From Craterostigma plantagineum (lineage: Eukaryota > Streptophyta > Magnoliopsida > Lamiales > Linderniaceae): a stretch of 64,000 bases of DNA. The translations under genes were made by a program, and so were the position numbers. Location of the stretch: contig JAPQWV010000005.1 of assembly GCA_027422505.1 (NCBI GenBank), forward strand, positions 14,823,501 through 14,887,500, given 5' to 3'. The notes under the pieces were generated by a model, which ran no database searches, was not told the origin of the DNA, and was given only the letters and a program-made list of their open reading frames with translations. Positions 12,097 to 24,417 of this stretch are shown here, piece by piece (within the stretch, counting starts at the first letter, position 1; every line of letters starts with the position of its first letter).

Positions 12097-14785
12097 ATGG
12101 ATGTGTACACGCTTGGAAATGACAACCATCCACCTATTCTGAAAAGAGGCGAATACACCTTGTGGCGCAGCCGTTACTTGAACTTCATAGAGCTAAAAGC
12201 TCAGGCCGAAAACCTTATTAACTCTCTTGAATAAGGGCCAGCTCAGTTTTGGATCACCGTAGGTTGTGACAATACTGTTGAGTCTCCAATTCCCGCCACT
12301 AGGAGACGGAAGAACCTAGTGAGTATACAGAGGAGGAAAGACTACCAGCAAACGCTGATCTGATAGCTAAGAATATATTAATGCAAGGCATCCCCAACGA
12401 CATCTATCGATAGACAGACAGCCTCCCAACGGCTAAAGGAACTTGGGATGAACGGCAGATGACAGAGGTAGGAATCAAGGCTAAGAAGGAGAACATTCTG
12501 ACAGCATACGACTCCTTTAGACCGAAACCGGAAGAGAGCTTGCATGATCTATATCAACGATATCTCACACTTCTAAATGAGATGAGAAAGATAGCAATCA
12601 ACAAGACAAACATGGAGATGAACATCCGATTCCTATCTTATCCGCCAACGGAATGGAATAAGATCACCACTCAGATCCGTCAAAACAAAGACCTGGATGA
12701 GATGGATATCCATGCCATCTTTGACAATCTCGCTCAGCACAAGGAAGACATATGCGAGAGTCAAAAGGAGCAAAAAGGCAAACTGACTGAAGATACATAT
12801 GCCTTGGTCTTAGAGAAGAGGAGCACTCGCTTTCGAAAAGAAAAGAGCGTGAAGCTTACAAGCTCGTCAGAATCTGATAAAAATTCCGACTCAGATCTAG
12901 ACTTGAACATGAGAGAGCTCGGAAACAGCTTGCTTTAGCCGCCATGAAAGTATCCAAGAAGTACTTCAGAAAGAAGTCATCATCTTCAGCCAACAGACTT
13001 AGACGTTGAGCTCTAAGAACAAAGAAAGAGCTCCAGAGACCTCCGATGCTAAGACTTGTAAGGAGCCATAGAAATGCTTCAACTGTGGCAAAATAGGTCA
13101 GTTTGCTAGAGTGCAACCTTCCAAAAAAGAAGGACGCAAATTACTACTCCAAAAAGCTACAGATAACCAAGCAAAAGGAAGCTGTAGTAGCTCTTATGGT
13201 AGAATAGCACCACTGGCTGGAAGACACTTCAAACTCTGAAGTGGAGAATCTAGCACTCATGGCATGCCTCGAAGACGACTCAAGTGCCGCATCGTCTCAC
13301 ATGAGCCTCCACGAGAAAGGTAGCCTCAATTGTAGATTAACAAATTCCAACGCTAACATCACTAGTCTAGAATCCCAATTAGAAAATTCTAATGCTAAGA
13401 TTAGGAACTAACCAGAAATTGCGAAGCCTGCAAAGCCGCAAAATTAACTATGGAAAACAACTATGCTATCTTAGGTGAAGAGCGTAAGAAGTTATATGCT
13501 AAAATAAAGAAATTAGACGATCTTCTTACGAGGAGGGGACAGACCGAACATGCTGAATTTCTAAATCAGCCCAAGGATATAGAATTCTGTAATCCCATAG
13601 AAGGCTTAGGTTTCACCAACCCGTGTGTGTTAAAGAAAAAGCAAGAATATGATATAAAACACATGGGCTTAGGAGTAAACTCTCTTATGAACTTTATTAA
13701 AACAGACGAATTAGGTGCTTTCGCTAAGAGAATAACCAAACATAGGGCTGAAATCCCCTTCAACTACAAAGAGTTAAATGACAGTTGCAAAACTCGGGAA
13801 ATTCCCTTGACGCGTGACTGTGATTTAATTAAACCTCCTGAGACTCAACCTGAAATTAAGGAAACTCATACATTCTGAAATTTATCGAGCCTCACTAGAT
13901 AAAGAACGAGACAGTTTTGAAGCGGAAAAGAAAAAATTCTTCAAGGAGATGAAAAATCTCAAAGCTTCCTCAGTCTCCCAAACCATTTCTCACGCATCTC
14001 CCTCACATGAAAATATCATTCTGAAAAGCTGAAGAAATAAAAAACGCCTTCCAATGATCCAAAGCCAAATAATAATATTTCTAAAATTATTATCTCTAAC
14101 CCGTTTCCACTACGTCTACATGGAGGGTCGTAAAGGAGCTAGAGCAATCGAAGGCGAGGGTGTCTAGTTTAGAAATAAAGAAAGAGCCTTTAGATTTCAT
14201 TGTTCCAAATATTTCATCCTTCTGTAAAAACAAAAGACACTCGTAGAAATAAAAGAGTCGTTTCCTCGCTTAAAATCATTGTTTCTACATGCTCTCTACG
14301 ACTAACCTTAGAAGCACTAACTTCGAAATAGGCTCATCATCAAAATTGAAAACAATCATTCTAAGACAAATGCGGCTAGGATGATTCGTAGGAAACAAGA
14401 TCCAGCCATTAAGAAATCTTAGGGTGCCATTGATTCATGTTCTCATCTAAGGTATCCAGTAAAGATTCAATCCCTAAAACACCTTAGGAGACTATCTAGT
14501 GAAAAGATCTTTTCCACGATCAAGCCTACGAACACATTTGCCCGCGCATAAATTAACCTTCCCTGCCAGGTTCAATCCAAGTGGGTTCCTAAATCTCCGC
14601 CTAGGAAGACGAAAGCCAAAAAGGCTAAGTCTCCTACAAAGGCAAAGCCGATATCAACTTCTTTGAAGATGGCTTGGGTAGCTAAAGCTCCTATTAGTGA
14701 CAATTTAGGAATGAAATTCGAACCAATAATTAAATCTGCTAATCTGAGAGGACCCATTTATAAGTGGGTACCTAAAGGTCTTTAA
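12097..14785 (+). pseudogene. Copia-B gag, heavily degenerate
   Basis: The ATG at 12097 starts a gag readable in pieces (12097-12234, 12459-12938, 13450-13878) and in short frames up to PIYKWVPKGL and a TAA at 14783-14785. The zinc knuckle at about 13077 has decayed: CFNCGKIGQFARVQ has lost its His and last Cys. Many stops are present, such as the TAG after KEP near 13070. Part of this sequence, 12889-14647, recurs almost unchanged inside the CACTA element at 38950-40748. A deletion of about 45 bp near 13886 is specific to this copy. Confidence 0.82.
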
Positions 14786-15520
14786 ACTGTTTTTGCAGAT
14801 CAATCATGTATGGTACCTCGACTCGGGTTGCTCCACAAACATGACGGGAAATCGAGAGCTGCTGAGCAACTACCAAGACCATTTAAAAGGCAAATTAAGA
14901 TTCTGAAATAACGATTCGGCTCCAATTCTAGGACTTGGAGACATTATTTTGGATAATCTGACAATCAAGGACGTCTCATTTGTCGAAGGCCTCCGCCATA
15001 ACTTGTTCAGCGGAGCAGTTTTGCGACAAAGGATTCCAGGTGGTCATCCTTGCTGATCGGTGCAGAATATTGGACAGCCAGGATAAAGAACTCCTTCAAG
15101 GATTTTGGAAATCAAATTTATACACGATCAACCTGACGTCCGTACGGCCTTCGACTGCTGTTTGCCTCATCTCTCAGACTGTAATTCAGAGGAACAGCCT
15201 ATGGCGTCAGCAAATGTCTCCTCTGAATATAAAAGCTCTTAAATGACTCTCAGTGAAGAAGTTGGCTCACGATCTACCGACAATAACGCTACAGAAAGAG
15301 CATTAGTGTTCGGAGTGTCAACTTGGAAATATGAAGCGAGCTTCTCATCACATCAAGCCAGTTGCTTCTACTTCACGTCCTTTGAATTACTTCACATGGA
15401 CCTCTGTGGACCAATGCAAACACCAAGTATCAACGTACGCAAATATGTGCTGGTCATAGTGGATGATTTTTCTCGCTATACATGGACGAAGTTCCTCGGA
15501 ACTAAAGATGAGACTGGGGA
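14786..15520 (+). pseudogene. Copia-B protease to integrase start, broken
   Basis: A degenerate protease region (about 14800-14990) is followed by the pre-integrase segment (GFQVVILADRCRIL, NLYTINLTSVR, then LWRQQMSPLNIKALK) at 15020-15242 and the first integrase core block (LLHMDLCGPM, KYVLVIVDDFSRYTW) at about 15385-15490. The zinc finger's CXXC side is out of frame. The integrase stops after DETGD, where an LTR tail is fused directly, so the other two catalytic residues, RT and RNase H are absent. Confidence 0.78.
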
Positions 15521-15592
15521 CTATCCAATTCTAATCGATTTCCTTATGATTGAAGTCTAGGATCTTAGAGTTGATAAACAGAGGACCTAACA
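15521..15592 (+). repeat. Copia-B LTR 3' tail, 72 bp
   Basis: It aligns by eye with the last bases of the LTR at 53756-53827, sharing CCTAGGATCATAGAGTTGAT-like sequence and the CCTAACA end. It is joined straight to broken integrase and followed at 15593 by the resumed host element. Confidence 0.75.
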
Positions 15593-16757
15593 GCTGATAT
15601 ATTTACGAATGCACTGGATTTTGAAAGGTTTTAGGACCTGAAAAAATCCATAAGTCTGCATCAGTGTGTCTAAATGTTGGTCCAACATTTGGATCAACAT
15701 AGCATATGTCGAACTTGATTGTTACTGCTTTGATATTTTATTTAATGTTCTCTCTGTTATTCTGTGAAATGATTCGACTCACCTTGACCAATTTCTGAAA
15801 TGACCGAATCCCTTGCAAAAAGCATGCTCATAAACCATTTTCAAGATATATGTTTTGGTAATAAGTATCCCTGGGTACACGGCATTCGCGGTGACGCCTT
15901 GATGTTTAGGGAATAAGGGCAGTGCACAATAATTCATATCAATTCTATGGTGAAAAGGGCAGAAAATGGAAGGGAATTGAGTTAAGGGTGTCGAACAGAA
16001 AAGTCTGGGATTTCAGAGTAAGAATGCTGAGTCTTATGTTGGGGCAACATATATGACTGTCAGTTTGATCGTGCTATATTTTTTTTGTTTTCGTTCATGT
16101 GCTTTAATTTTAGGATTGCATGTGTCTAGTATCTGGTATCTATATTTCTCAGAATTCATTAGTTCAAAGAACAGCTTGCTACGCTTGTCTCATGCGCTCA
16201 TCAACGTTCTTTCATCGCTTGGTTATTTTTTTGACTTGCTCCTGATTTTTCGTGTGCGTTGATCGGCTATATACTATATTTAGCTTCACCTCAATCTATT
16301 TTTAAACAGTTTAGGACTTTTATGGTCTTGGCTCGGCTACTTGATATCTTCCACTTTCACAAATCTTATTTCATAATATAGGCAATCTCTGCAAATTCAA
16401 GAAATTCTTTCAGACCTCAATAGATTTCAAGATTTATACTGCTCTGCTTCGATACGTTTAATCTTGAATTTCTATGGTGAACTCACCCAATTTCGAGTCT
16501 CAGAATGTTGATCTAGTTGTCGGCTCCACATCTCCTCAACATCTCACCTTGAGAAGTTTCTTCGAGGTTTACTTTTTCCAAAAAAGAGGAGAAGATGGTG
16601 ATAATCAAGGTGGTGCAACTTTTGCTGGCGGTACTAAGGGAACTTCGATAGGGGGGCTAGAACTGAAACAGAAAGAAGCTGAACAAGGGAGTGCGTTTGA
16701 GTTTCTGATCCTTATTAATGTTTGCATGCCGGATAGAGTTTTATGCTTTTGTGCATG
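15593..16757 (+). pseudogene. Sirevirus-like RNase H tail and post-pol region
   Basis: The first codons read ADIFTNALDFERF, the standard C-terminal end of Copia pol (family LADIFTKALD). They show the host element resuming after the Copia-B fragment. The rest is post-pol sequence without a recognisable protein. An open frame of 101 codons (16474-16779) has no motif that I know and runs into the gypsy LTR, so I do not call it a gene. Two palindromes of type TGTTGG-N-CCAACA lie near 15673 and 16035. The last five bases, GCATG at 16753-16757, are a gypsy TSD. Confidence 0.7.
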
Positions 16758-17511
16758 TGTAGCACCCGGTTCCCCGTAAGTATTTAGGGCCAATAAATTA
16801 GCAAAATGTGACCTTGTGAATTATGTGCATTAAGGTGAATTATGTGCATAAACGTGATTTACGTGCTCAATATGACTTAAGTGCAGCTTCGTGTTTTATG
16901 AAATGGGGTGCGATTAAGTGGTGCTAAGTGACCCTTAATTTGGTTAACAATTTTCGAAAAATAGGCTACAATTTTTAGTGGGCTAGATTTAAAAACTAGG
17001 CCCAATTGTGACAGACCAAACTTGGTAAGCAAAGTTCCCTAAATGGAGGGATATTTTCGTCTAACACATGTCCCATCATCACACCTTTGTTGACTTAATA
17101 ATTGCCCAAAACTTTCGAATGCTGAGCTCCCATTAGAAAAGAAATCACCATCCCTTGACAAAGAAAGAAGAAGAACCCACGAAATTAGAAAGAAAGGAGA
17201 AGGAGAAGGAGCCGAAGTGAACCAACGAAAAGCTTGGAAGGATTGTAAGTTTCTCAACCTGACTTTTGTATGCTTTGAGAATTTTAAACACGGGAATGTT
17301 AATTTCTAGGGACGCACTAACTATGAGGTATTAGAAATAAAATTCCCCACCTTAATCCTTGTCATTAGTTTCAATCTACCGTGTTTAGGATGATAAGGTA
17401 CGAAAATTAGGTTAGGCTCATGTTGATGTTAAGTTCGACCTTAGGGTTTAAGGGTTCATATCAATCTCCAACGAGTTCTTGAGAGAAGTAGCTTTTGATC
17501 CTTAAAGTAGT

Positions 17512-18110
17512 ACTTTGCGAACTAAAAAGTGTTAGTGGAGTATTTTACGAATCGAGGGGTAGCGGGATGTTTGCGAATTCGGCTGTTTGCGAGTCCAAGC
17601 ACACTTTGCGAGTCCATGGAGAATTGCGAAGCCACTTCGCGAGTCCCACCAAGTTTGCGAGTCCCTTCAGCGAATCCACCCAAGCCGCAAAGTAAGGAGC
17701 CGCAAAACCTACTCTGCGAACTGATTTGGTGAAACCTCGAAGCCGCGAGGTGAAGGAGCCGCAAACCTACTTTGCGAACCCTAGCTTTGCGGGCTCCAAT
17801 GCTTTGCGGGCTCCAAGCTTCGCGGGCTCCAAGCTTTGCGAATCCAACGATTTAAACTTGAGGGATCGCGTTCAATTGGCGAATTGAAGACTTTGCGGGC
17901 CCAAGGTTGGCGGGTCCATCTTTGCGAACCCTAGCTTTGCGAATCCTTAGAAGTTTGCGAGTCCATAGGTCGCGAACCCACATTGCGAACCCACCCACTT
18001 TGGGGCCGACCGAGGGTTTGCGAACTCGGCATTCTGCGAATTCTCATGCACTTTGCGAACCGAGCCTCATGCATTTTGCGGGTCCTAGTTGGCGAATCAA
18101 CTTCACGAAT
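17512..18110 (+). repeat. TTTGCGA-motif array in 5' LTR
   Basis: Irregularly spaced copies of TTTGCGA(G/A)TCC, TTTGCGGGCTCC and TTTGCGAACCC, some twenty or more over 600 bp. The same array is in the 3' LTR at about 25170-25765. It resembles degenerate 15-25-bp tandem repeats. No function can be shown. Confidence 0.7.
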
Positions 18111-19199
18111 TGAACCCCTTAGGAAAAATATTTTCGCACCATTTAATAAGAAAAATATTCCAATTCCAATGAGCATAGGCTCTTTCAACGCCCGATCATA
18201 ATTTGCCTATCGGTGTCCTTAGGGCCAATTTTCGGTGTAGGTAGACGTCGCATACGATAGAATTTTGGAACGAAAATTATATAGTTGATTTAAAATAATT
18301 TATGGACTGACTTCATAGCCTTGGCAGGTTTAAAGGACGAAATTTTAGGAATTTCACTAGACAGGCTAGCAAATAGTTTAACTCAGGCTAGCAAATAGTT
18401 TAAAGTCGAAAATTAGGTTCATGACTTAAAATCATTCGCGTACTTAGCTAGCTTAATTAATTAATAGCTTACTGATACGAATGTTTTGGTGCCTAAGGTC
18501 GGGACTTAGGAAATTCGCCAGGGCAGGTAGTAGTTAGTCTACGGACGCCAGGTAAGTAGAAATCCAACTACGACACACAACTTGTTTTACGTGCCTAAAT
18601 TGCGTGATTGCGTGCCTACGTGGTTTTATGAATTCGTGAATTGATTGAAGTATTTAAATGGGGTAAGTCTATGTTGCATTTACCTGCATCTGCATATGCA
18701 TACTCACGTGCACACACGAACTCGTGAGGGAGGGTCGTGGGATTGAGTGTGCGTAAAGATGTGTCGCTTGTACGCGACGAGGACTTGCCGATGTGGGCAA
18801 GTGTGTCCACTCGTAGTTGAGTCAGGGGCTGTCTACTATGCTACCAGGGCGGCGTTTTAGCGTCGTCGTACTATTATTGTAGATATATATATTGATATCC
18901 TATGGATAGGATTTGGGCATGGCCCGTGGCGGTAAGGTGCGACCTGGAGGGTGCGACCTGAGGGTATAAGCGACACAGGGTGGAACCCTGGCGTGGGCGA
19001 CCTCAGCGTGGGCTACCAGCGTGAGCGACCGCCGGACAGTCGGGGACGACCGGGTTCATATGGCGACCTAGGGGAACGATGTGCATCCTAGGGTTCGGCC
19101 ATCCGGCGTGGACCGCTGTCGTATTGTCCTTGATGGACGTGAGCTCTTGTGGTGCATAGTGAGATTAGCCGAGGGCCCTGAGTACGTTGGTACGATTGC

Positions 19200-19335
19200 T
19201 ATATGCATCGGCGCGGTTCGCCTTTGCGAGTGTTATATGCATCGGCGAGGATTGCCTTTGCGTGTGTTGTATGCATCGGCGTGGATTGCCTTTGCGAGTG
19301 TTAAGTGCATCGGCGCGGATTGCCGTTGCGGGGGA
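19200..19335 (+). repeat. Four 34-bp tandem repeats in 5' LTR
   Basis: Four units of the form TATGCATCGGCG(C/A/T)GG-TTGCCTTTGCG-GTGT, each 34 bp, the last one diverged at its end. They lie about 415 bp before the LTR end. Confidence 0.85.
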
Positions 19336-19752
19336 GTGACACGTGCACACATGCATGATTTCTGCTTACTGAGCCTCGGTGGCTCACTCCTTACGTTGTG
19401 TGTTGTAGGCACTGGCGATCACGATATGTGAGCGCGTTTTGAAGGCAAGGCCAACCTTTTGAAGCTTCGTGCTGCTTTTGGGGGTGGAGGTGTGTGTGTG
19501 GATGACGACCTGTGAGGCCGAGCGCATAGGAGCTTTTGCTGTGCCGACACACCTTCGCCGTTGTAGTTAGACCATGTCTGGAACTTGATGTCCGACATGC
19601 ATTCTTTTGTCTTGTATAGAACAATGTTCCATTCCATAAATGAAAAATGAAAAATTTGTACGCGTTTTCGGTGCACTCCTTTACTTACAAACTTGCTAGG
19701 CACATAGAAATGCGCTAGGTTAGGCGGTTAGGAAGATGGGGGCGTGACAGGG

Positions 19753-19764
19753 TGGTATCAGAGC
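19753..19764 (+). other. Primer binding site (initiator Met tRNA type)
   Basis: TGGTATCAGAGC lies four bases after the end of the 5' LTR. Confidence 0.88.
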
Positions 19765-19903
19765 TTCGGTCACAGGTTCTGTAGACTGTCCACACACACA
19801 CACCCAAAAGAGCGGAAGCGGCCTTGCAAGTAAGTGTTAAGTTTATGTGGATCTATATGTTGCATAATTTATTGGCCTAGGACAATCAGGATAGGGATAG
19901 GAG

Positions 19904-22900
19904 ATGGTAAGAACGAGAGGTGAGTCGAGTGGTGGCGACGACCAGAACAGGGGAAACACGGCCCCTCCCGCCAATCGGGATGCGACGATCTTCCAACTGA
20001 CGGAACTAGTCCGCCAGCAGTCGACACAGATCCAACAACTGATCCAACAAAATGCTGCTAATACTGGACCAACTCAGGCAGAAAGGACCGAGATGGTGGG
20101 AGAACGATTTAGGAGGTTGAACCCACCGACCTTCGAAGACACAGCTGACTCGACAGCAGCTGAGGACTGGTTGAGGACTCTCGAGAGCATGTTCGTCTAT
20201 AGCAGGGTTCCGGAGGCGGAAAAGGCCCTCTGTGCTGCGTTCCTACTACGAGGGAGCGCAGGACACTGGTGGGACACCATCATGGTGTTGGAGAACCCCG
20301 CTACAATGAACTGGGAAAGGTTCAAGGAGTTGTTCAGGGGCAAGTACCTCACCGCCCCGGTTCGAGCACAGCGCCTGAATGAATTCATTAACCTCAGGCA
20401 GGGGTCTATGACGGTGGCCGAGTACATAAGGAAGTTTGAGCAGCTGTCCAGGTTCGCTGCTCACATGATCAGCACGGAAGCTCTTAAGGTCGAACGCTTT
20501 CTGGAAGGGTTGAAGCCCGAGCTCTACAGGGATGTGAGCATGGCGGGAATTCAGGGAACTACTTACTCTCAAGTAGCAGAGAGAGCTATGGTTGCTGAAC
20601 AGGCGGAAGCCAGGATCTTAAAGGCACAAGAGGCCAAACGCAAGTTCGCGCAAATGCAAGGAGCGCAATGGAGCGGAGGAGACCAGAAACGGCAGTTCGT
20701 GCCTAAAGGGGGCAAGAAGAAATTCCAGAACAGGCCTCCTCAACAGCCTCAGGGGACGATGAACAGACCCCCGAATCCAAACCAGAACCAGGGAGCAGCG
20801 CAGGGCCCATATTGCCAGAGGTGTGGGAAAAGGCACTATGGGAACTGCAACACGCAAGTCAACACCTGCTTTAGATGTGGAAAGCCGGGCCACTTTGTGA
20901 GACAGTGCCCGGAGGGTGCTTCGGGGAATCAGACCGGGAGCCAGGCAGGACCTCAGATGGTGCCAGCTCGGGTGTACACCATCACTTCCGAGGAAGCAGA
21001 AAACAACCCGGAGGTGGTAACAGGTACCCTACCGATCCATCAAACTCCCACGTGCATTCTAGTAGATTCCGGGGCGACCCATTCGTTTGCGTCTGTGAAA
21101 TATGTAATGAAACTAGGGGTAACGCCTGAGCGAGTAGATTACGAGTATCGCGTAGCAATTCCAAGCGGGGCACCAACTAGGACTAGCCAAATGTTAAGAA
21201 ATTGCCCAATCTTAATCGGTAATAGAGAATTGCTTGTAGACCTGATAGTCATCCCGATGGACGACTACGAGGTGATCCTCGGGATGGACTGGCTCTCAAA
21301 ATACGGAGCAGTGATAGACTGTAACCGTAAAGTAGTTACGTTTAGCTTAGAAGGGGAAGAACCTTTCACCTTCAAGGGAACAATGAAGGGGAGAGGCACT
21401 CCGAGGATATCAGCCTTAAAAGCTCAACGATTAGTCAATTCCGGATGCAAGGCATACCTGGTGTTCGCGCTGAAGGCAGAAGAGAATACCCCCACGAAAC
21501 TCGAAGACGTACCAGTGATTAAGGATTTCCCAGATGTATTTCCAGAAGAATTTCCGGGATTACCCCCAGACAGAGAAATTGAGTTTACGATTGACCTGGT
21601 GCCGGGAGCAGCACCAGTGTCCAAGGCTCCATATCGATTAGCGCCAACCGAACTAAAGGAGCTGAAGGAACAAATAGATGAACTCCTACAAAAAGGATTC
21701 ATTCAGACCAGCTTTTCTCCCTGGGGAGCGCCAGTCCTGTTTGTACGAAAAAAGGATGGCTCGATGAGACTGTGTATAGATTACAGGGAGCTCAACAAGC
21801 TGACGATCAAAAACAAGTACCCACTACCCCGAATAGACGACCTCTTCGACCAATTACAAGGCGCCACCGTGTTTTCTAAGATCGACTTGATGTCGGGTTA
21901 CCATCAATTGAAAATTCGCAAGGAAGATGTTCCCAAAACGGCGTTCAGTACCAGATACGGGCATTTTGAATTTTTAGTCATGCCCTTTGGACTGACGAAC
22001 GCACCGGCGGCCTTCATGGATCTAATGAACCGGGTGTTCGAAACCTATCTAGACCAGTTTGTAATTGTATTCATAGACGACATCCTCATCTACTCGAAGA
22101 CGAAGGAGGAGCACGAACAACACCTACGAGTAGTGCTAGGAGTATTGAGGGAGAAACAGCTCTATGCAAAGTTCAAAAAGTGTGAATTCTGGCTGGACCA
22201 AGTAGCATTCTTGGGGCACATCGTCTCGGGAGCAGGAATCTCGGTGGATCCGAGCAAAATCGAAGCAATTAATGATTGGCCACAGCCGACCAACGTAACG
22301 GAAGTACGGAGCTTCCTAGGCTTAGCAGGCTACTACCGGAAGTTTATAAAAGATTTCTCGAAGATTGCCTCTACACTCACGAAACTAACCAGAAAGAATA
22401 CTCCTTTTCAATGGAGTGAAGAGTGTGAACAAAGCTTCCAAGAACTGAAAAAGCGGCTTACTACAGCCCCAGTGTTAACGATACCCACGGGAACAGGAGG
22501 GTTCTCTGTGTATAGCGACGCCTCGAAGAACGGGTTAGGATGCGTACTGATGCAGAACGGTAACGTGGTGGCTTACGGCTCACGACAACTAAAGGAGTAC
22601 GAAAAGAACTACCCTACACACGACTTGGAGCTTGCTGCTGTAGTCTTTGCTCTCAAGATTTGGAGGCACTACTTGTATGGAGAAAGATGCGAAATCTACA
22701 CCGATCACAAAAGTTTAAAGTATTTCTTCACCCAGAAGGAACTCAATATGAGACAGAGACGGTGGCTAGAATTGGTGAAAGACTACGATTGTGTGATTAA
22801 CTACCACCCAGGTAAGGCGAACGTGGTAGCTGATGCTCTAAGCCGGAAATCAGTGAGCGCGGAACTTCAACGGCTCGACGTGGAGATCGTACCGTTGGGA

Positions 22901-24382
22901 GAAGTCGAGGTAAAATTAGCAACCCTGACTCTGCAACCAACGCTATTGGAGCATATCAAAATGGCACAGGAAAACGACGAGTTTTACCTGAAAACTAAGG
23001 AAGCGCAAACCGAACAGTCAACGACGGACTTCGTGTTTCGGGACGGCACAAGCCTGTACTACAAGAACCGATTATACGTACCGAACAATATAGACCTCCG
23101 CAGAGCTATAATGACGGAAGCACATACCACACCGTATTCGGTACACCCAGGAGCTACGAAGCTTTATAGGGATCTAAGGACTAACTACTGGTGGCCGGGA
23201 ATGAAAAAGGACGTAGCAACGTTCGTGAGCCAATGCCTCACCTGCCAGCAAATTAAGGCGGAACATCAGCGGCCGGCTGGGATGCTGCAACCTCTACCCA
23301 TTCCAGAGTGGAAGTGGGACAATATAACGATGGATTTCGTGAGCGGATTGCCGAGGAACGCGAAAGGACACGATGCGATTTGGGTAATTGTAGATCGACT
23401 TACGAAATCTGCCCATTTTCTGCCGATAAGTACAACGTTTACCATGGAGCGGTATGCAGAATTGTACATCCAAGAGATAGTAAGACTCCATGGGACACCC
23501 TTAACGATAGTTTCAGACCGCGATTCACGGTTTCAATCTAAATTCTGGACGAGTTTACAAAAGGCCATGGGGACGAAATTGGCATTTAGCACAGCATATC
23601 ATCCGCAAACGGACGGTCAATCCGAGCGGACGATCCAAACGCTGGAAGATATGCTACGAGCCTGTGTACTTGATTTCAAAGGCAACTGGAGCAAGTACCT
23701 TCCACTTGTAGAATTCTCGTACAACAACAGTTACCAGGCCACGATTGGGATGGCTCCTTATGAAGCCTTGTACGGACGGAAGTGCAGATCCCCACTGTAT
23801 TGGGATGAAATAGGTGAACGGGCGATGTTAGGCCCAGACATGATACGGGAAATGACGCAAATTATCACGATGATCCGAGAAAGAATGCGCACGGCGCAGA
23901 GTAGACAGAAGAGTTATGCGGATCGGAGACGTAGACCGCTAGAATTCGAGGTGAATGATTGGGTCTTTGTGAAAGTATCACCGATGAAGCGAGTCAAAAG
24001 GTTCGGAAGGAAGGGAAAACTAAGCCCGAGATACATCGGTCCCTTCAAGATAATAAAAAGAGTTGGTGAAGTAGCATATCAACTAGAACTACCAGCATCG
24101 TTGTCGCAAGTACACGATGTATTCCATGTTTCCACGTTGCGGAAGTATATCGCTGACCCAAGCCATGTGTTGATAAACGACTCACTGCACCAACATTTGA
24201 AACCAGACCTGAGTTATGAGGAAATTCCCGTGGAAATATTGATGCACGAGACAAAGAGGCTTAGGAACAAAGAAATTCCTCTAGTGAAAGTTCTGTGGCG
24301 AAATCGGTCAGTAGAAGAAGCCACATGGGAACGCGAAGATGAGATGAAAACCCGCTATCCTGAATTGTTCCGAACGGGCTGA
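19904..24382 (+). CDS. Gag-pol polyprotein of Tekay-type gypsy retrotransposon
   Basis: A single uninterrupted ORF of 1492 residues. The gag domain (about 75-260) is followed by a Gln/Pro-rich linker and two zinc fingers: [12 protein letters not shown] from 304 and a canonical CX2CX4HX4C from 322. The protease active site is DSGATHS (D388). Reverse transcriptase spans about 580-760 with FIDD at 723-726. RNase H has D872, E909 and D934. Integrase has an HHCC finger (H1074 or H1081, C1111, C1114) and the DD35E triad D1144, D1205, E1241, with exactly 35 residues between the last two. The C-terminal 50 residues (from about 1438: [19 protein letters not shown] and EEATWE) form the chromodomain-like tail of Tekay/Del chromoviruses, which is thought to guide integration into chromatin. 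No stop or frameshift occurs. Gag and pol are in one frame, so relative dosage must be set by processing. Confidence 0.96.
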   Translation: MVRTRGESSGGDDQNRGNTAPPANRDATIFQLTELVRQQSTQIQQLIQQNAANTGPTQAERTEMVGERFRRLNPPTFEDTADSTAAEDWLRTLESMFVYSRVPEAEKALCAAFLLRGSAGHWWDTIMVLENPATMNWERFKELFRGKYLTAPVRAQRLNEFINLRQGSMTVAEYIRKFEQLSRFAAHMISTEALKVERFLEGLKPELYRDVSMAGIQGTTYSQVAERAMVAEQAEARILKAQEAKRKFAQMQGAQWSGGDQKRQFVPKGGKKKFQNRPPQQPQGTMNRPPNPNQNQGAAQGPYCQRCGKRHYGNCNTQVNTCFRCGKPGHFVRQCPEGASGNQTGSQAGPQMVPARVYTITSEEAENNPEVVTGTLPIHQTPTCILVDSGATHSFASVKYVMKLGVTPERVDYEYRVAIPSGAPTRTSQMLRNCPILIGNRELLVDLIVIPMDDYEVILGMDWLSKYGAVIDCNRKVVTFSLEGEEPFTFKGTMKGRGTPRISALKAQRLVNSGCKAYLVFALKAEENTPTKLEDVPVIKDFPDVFPEEFPGLPPDREIEFTIDLVPGAAPVSKAPYRLAPTELKELKEQIDELLQKGFIQTSFSPWGAPVLFVRKKDGSMRLCIDYRELNKLTIKNKYPLPRIDDLFDQLQGATVFSKIDLMSGYHQLKIRKEDVPKTAFSTRYGHFEFLVMPFGLTNAPAAFMDLMNRVFETYLDQFVIVFIDDILIYSKTKEEHEQHLRVVLGVLREKQLYAKFKKCEFWLDQVAFLGHIVSGAGISVDPSKIEAINDWPQPTNVTEVRSFLGLAGYYRKFIKDFSKIASTLTKLTRKNTPFQWSEECEQSFQELKKRLTTAPVLTIPTGTGGFSVYSDASKNGLGCVLMQNGNVVAYGSRQLKEYEKNYPTHDLELAAVVFALKIWRHYLYGERCEIYTDHKSLKYFFTQKELNMRQRRWLELVKDYDCVINYHPGKANVVADALSRKSVSAELQRLDVEIVPLGEVEVKLATLTLQPTLLEHIKMAQENDEFYLKTKEAQTEQSTTDFVFRDGTSLYYKNRLYVPNNIDLRRAIMTEAHTTPYSVHPGATKLYRDLRTNYWWPGMKKDVATFVSQCLTCQQIKAEHQRPAGMLQPLPIPEWKWDNITMDFVSGLPRNAKGHDAIWVIVDRLTKSAHFLPISTTFTMERYAELYIQEIVRLHGTPLTIVSDRDSRFQSKFWTSLQKAMGTKLAFSTAYHPQTDGQSERTIQTLEDMLRACVLDFKGNWSKYLPLVEFSYNNSYQATIGMAPYEALYGRKCRSPLYWDEIGERAMLGPDMIREMTQIITMIRERMRTAQSRQKSYADRRRRPLEFEVNDWVFVKVSPMKRVKRFGRKGKLSPRYIGPFKIIKRVGEVAYQLELPASLSQVHDVFHVSTLRKYIADPSHVLINDSLHQHLKPDLSYEEIPVEILMHETKRLRNKEIPLVKVLWRNRSVEEATWEREDEMKTRYPELFRTG

Positions 24383-24404
24383 TTTCGGGGGCGAAATCCT
24401 CCTT

Positions 24405-24417
24405 AAGGGGGGGAGGA
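24405..24417 (+). other. Polypurine tract of Tekay-type element
   Basis: A purine run (AAGGGGGGGAGGA, then T) directly before the 3' LTR. It primes plus-strand DNA synthesis. Confidence 0.85.

Larger units (their letters stand above)
11407..15592 (+). mobile_element. Copia-B fragment inside the Sirevirus-like element
   Basis: It is collinear with 53940-58610 of the better copy. It starts in the leader without LTR or primer site, runs through gag to the first third of integrase, then jumps to the last 72 bp of an LTR. The left junction falls in a short shared stretch (CAATTCGA in the host RT, CAATTTCGA in the leader), as in illegitimate recombination. The right end is a natural LTR terminus (CCTAACA). 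The host element's RT and RNase H were lost at this site. Confidence 0.8.
16758..19749 (+). repeat. 5' LTR of Tekay-type element (2992 bp)
   Basis: It starts TGTAGCACCC and ends GGCGTGACA. Inside are a long array of TTTGCGA-type motifs (17512-18110) and four 34-bp tandem repeats (19200-19335). It lacks a segment of about 27 bp near 18120 that the 3' LTR has. Small ORFs inside have no recognisable product. Confidence 0.93.

Noticed and set aside
16474..16779. 101-codon ORF in the Sirevirus-like post-pol region as an envelope-like gene
   Set aside because: It has no clear signal peptide or membrane segment pattern, and its last codons come from the gypsy LTR.
19081..19431. 116-codon ORF in the gypsy LTR, repeated at 26771-27121
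   Set aside because: It is produced by the 34-bp tandem repeats and GC-rich LTR sequence and has no motif.
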